Shown here one piece after another: positions 63,691 to 64,000 of a stretch of DNA of 64,000 nucleotides. Each line of letters starts with the position of its first letter. Position 1 is the first letter of the stretch. The notes beneath the pieces were generated by a model, which saw nothing but the letters and a program-made list of their open reading frames with translations, did not search any database and was not told the origin of the DNA. The position numbers and the translations under genes are program-made. The stretch is from Limonium bicolor (lineage: Eukaryota; Streptophyta; Magnoliopsida; Caryophyllales; Plumbaginaceae), in the NCBI GenBank assembly GCA_023374045.1, contig CM041776.1, positions 353,088,296-353,152,295 on the forward strand. The letters are read 5' to 3'.

Positions 63691-64000
63691 ACATAGGAAA
63701 TCTCCCCCCTTTCAAAAAACTCTATGGAAAACAACCAAACTATGATGAAATTAAGAATTTCGGATGCCTCTGTTATGCTATCAACACCAGTCCAAGCAGA
63801 GGAAAACTAGACTCTAGGTCTACTGCTTCTATTTATCTAGGGGACAGTAAAAACACCAATGGTCATAAAGTTTTATGCATAGAAACTGAAGAAATCATAA
63901 AGAACATAGATGTCGTCTTTTTGAAAAAGATATATCCACTAAAAGATAATGAATGGAGAACTGTTTGGGATAACAAAAGATCACTTCCTTTTGAAACAGA
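63691..64000 (+). pseudogene. Copia integrase C-terminal remnant, runs off the window
   Basis: KTLYGKQPNYDEIKNFGCLC and the later ASIYLGDSKNTNGHKV and NIDVVFLKK strings match the end of a copia integrase. It joins the protease remnant directly, so the GAG-pre-integrase region and the integrase catalytic core are deleted. The reverse transcriptase, if present, lies beyond 64,000. Confidence 0.8.

Overview
The window is nuclear DNA from a flowering plant, most likely a eudicot with a large, repeat-rich genome. The evidence is GT-AG introns, a beta-amylase with a BZR1-type DNA-binding domain, and several plant-typical transposon families (Ty3 Tekay/Del-like and Tat/Ogre-like, Ty1/copia, CACTA with a Ulp1 protease, hAT, L1-type LINE). 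No RNA polymerase I or II RNA gene, CRISPR array or prokaryotic feature is present. Only one host gene appears intact; almost everything else is transposon in transposon. The species cannot be named from the sequence alone.

Layout. (1) 1-23,747: a tandem array of one non-autonomous Ty3-type retroelement on the + strand. Four LTRs with a basal length near 3.5 kb are separated by internal domains of only about 0.69 kb that hold a primer-binding site, no genes and a polypurine tract. The left end of the array is outside the window. Three LTRs carry a 0.75-kb LINE-derived insert, LTR3 also carries a non-autonomous hAT element with a tRNA-like promoter, and LTR4 carries a 4.46-kb solo LTR of another family. 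(2) 23,748-26,681: repeat-derived intergenic DNA with a 1.3-kb element that has long terminal inverted repeats. (3) 26,682-46,142: a 19.5-kb CACTA transposon. It has a multi-exon Transposase_24/Ulp1-protease gene and a TNP2 transposase pseudogene, both on the - strand. The TNP2 gene is split by a 9.2-kb Tat/Ogre-type LTR element (32,423-41,665) that encodes gag but shows no pol. (4) 46,143-49,480: a 1.3-kb CACTA with an ATG target duplication, the 3' end and LTR of an Athila-like element, and a piece of Tat-like LTR. (5) 49,480-55,867: gene fragments, a second long-inverted-repeat element, a 5'-truncated LINE (- strand) and a 612-bp hAT element with a perfect 8-bp target duplication. (6) 56,278-60,612: the host gene BAM7 (- strand, nine coding exons, 702 residues). 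(7) 61,618-64,000: a MITE rich in TTGAC boxes upstream of BAM7, then the 5' end of a degenerate copia element running off the right edge.

The elements work as nested layers: autonomous-type proteins survive only in pieces (CACTA Ulp1/Tase24 and the Tat gag look best preserved), and most copies would need proteins supplied from elsewhere. BAM7 is the only gene here with a predictable host function: a nuclear protein that joins a brassinosteroid-type DNA-binding domain to a beta-amylase fold. The most unusual signal is that LTRs of at least three unrelated families each carry a cassette of short GGTC/GTCCG-type hairpins. In the tandem array the arm sequences differ between successive hairpins while pairing is largely kept.
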